Positions 63,691 to 64,000 of a DNA stretch of 64,000 nucleotides are shown piece after piece. The stretch spans positions 23,016,334-23,080,333 of the forward strand of contig OX457042.1 of the NCBI GenBank assembly GCA_949752735.1. Direction: 5' to 3'. The notes beneath the pieces were generated by a model. The model did no database searches, was not told the origin of the DNA, and saw only the letters and a list, made by a program, of their open reading frames with translations. A program made the translations under genes and the position numbers. Position 1 is the stretch's first letter. Each line of letters starts with the position of its first letter. This DNA comes from Lumbricus terrestris. Taxonomy: Eukaryota; Annelida; Clitellata; Crassiclitellata; Lumbricidae.

Positions 63691-64000
63691 GGGTCCATTG
63701 CTCGGCATATCGTTTATTGTGTATGCCCTCTGGAATCTGAAATGATGTGAAATCTGAATCCCTTTTTTGAGTTTGAGACTCGGGCTAACCTTTCCCGCTG
63801 GCGATGAACATTGAACCTTGGACGACAGTCCAATTAGCCTATAGGCGCATAGGCTACAATAATGCATCCATATATGCTTACTAGCTACAAACAGTTCAAC
63901 ATATCTAGCGCGGTTTGCTTCAGTCTATGCAGGTCACAAAATTGAATGCATAGGCCTACATTGCATACATGTAGCTTAAGCCAGATCCACGGCGGACGGG
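63691..64000. other. Flank to window end, no gene recognised
   Basis: A 119-codon open frame lies on the minus strand (63,508-63,867), but it overlaps the fold-back arm and the palindrome and shows no recognisable domain. I read it as chance. The aggcctac motif recurs at ~63,952. Confidence 0.5.

Noticed and set aside
63508..63867. 119-aa minus-strand protein
   Set aside because: It overlaps a fold-back arm and a palindrome, with no domain or composition signal of coding.

Overview
The window is eukaryotic, repeat-dominated DNA with no intact protein-coding gene. It is almost certainly from an animal. The evidence is a very long satellite array, a decayed non-LTR retrotransposon end, tRNA-like SINE pieces, and TA, CAGA and GAAT microsatellites. 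The right flank is rich in the motif taggcctac / aggccta, which I associate with marine deuterostome invertebrates such as echinoderms or hemichordates. That taxonomic guess is weak.

Layout. (1) Positions 1-54,749 hold one uninterrupted head-to-tail array of about 172 copies of a ~318-bp monomer, all in one orientation. The array is already under way at base 1, so its left end lies outside the window. Nearly every monomer carries a CCCGGG (SmaI/XmaI) site. Two linked monomer haplotypes, A and B, are mixed in the array, and multi-monomer blocks have been duplicated repeatedly, tandemly and at a distance (offsets 1,515, 2,195, 2,229, 2,230, 2,866, 3,186, 4,137, 5,397, 8,264, 8,915 and 18,431 bp). 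(2) At about 54,750 the satellite abruptly reverses polarity through a 25-bp perfect-arm palindrome. An inverted, more diverged and purely B-like arm runs to about 57,807, with its own 1,274-bp tandem duplication. (3) Satellite decay follows: 186-bp truncated monomers (to ~58,090), a GC-richer 36-bp minisatellite sitting inside a monomer (58,091-58,726), two diverged monomers (to ~59,250), and a 21-bp minisatellite built from palindromes (59,284-59,545). (4) From 59,546 to 64,000 lies non-satellite flank. It holds microsatellites, the 3' end of a dead LINE (61,262-61,959), two tRNA-like SINE candidates in opposite orientations, a fold-back element (~63,248-63,558) and a near-perfect 35-bp palindrome.

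The short open frames inside the array (60 aa on +, 77 aa on -) are the same stretch of monomer repeated. They overlap antisense to each other and come and go with single substitutions, so I do not call them genes. The best reading is the edge of a large heterochromatic, possibly centromeric or pericentromeric, satellite domain. The homogenised interior is on the left, and a decaying, inverted border passes into ordinary repeat-rich DNA on the right. The points most worth following are the polarity switch, the absence of the A haplotype from the inverted arm, the cluster of indels at the CCCGGG box, and the nested duplication history.
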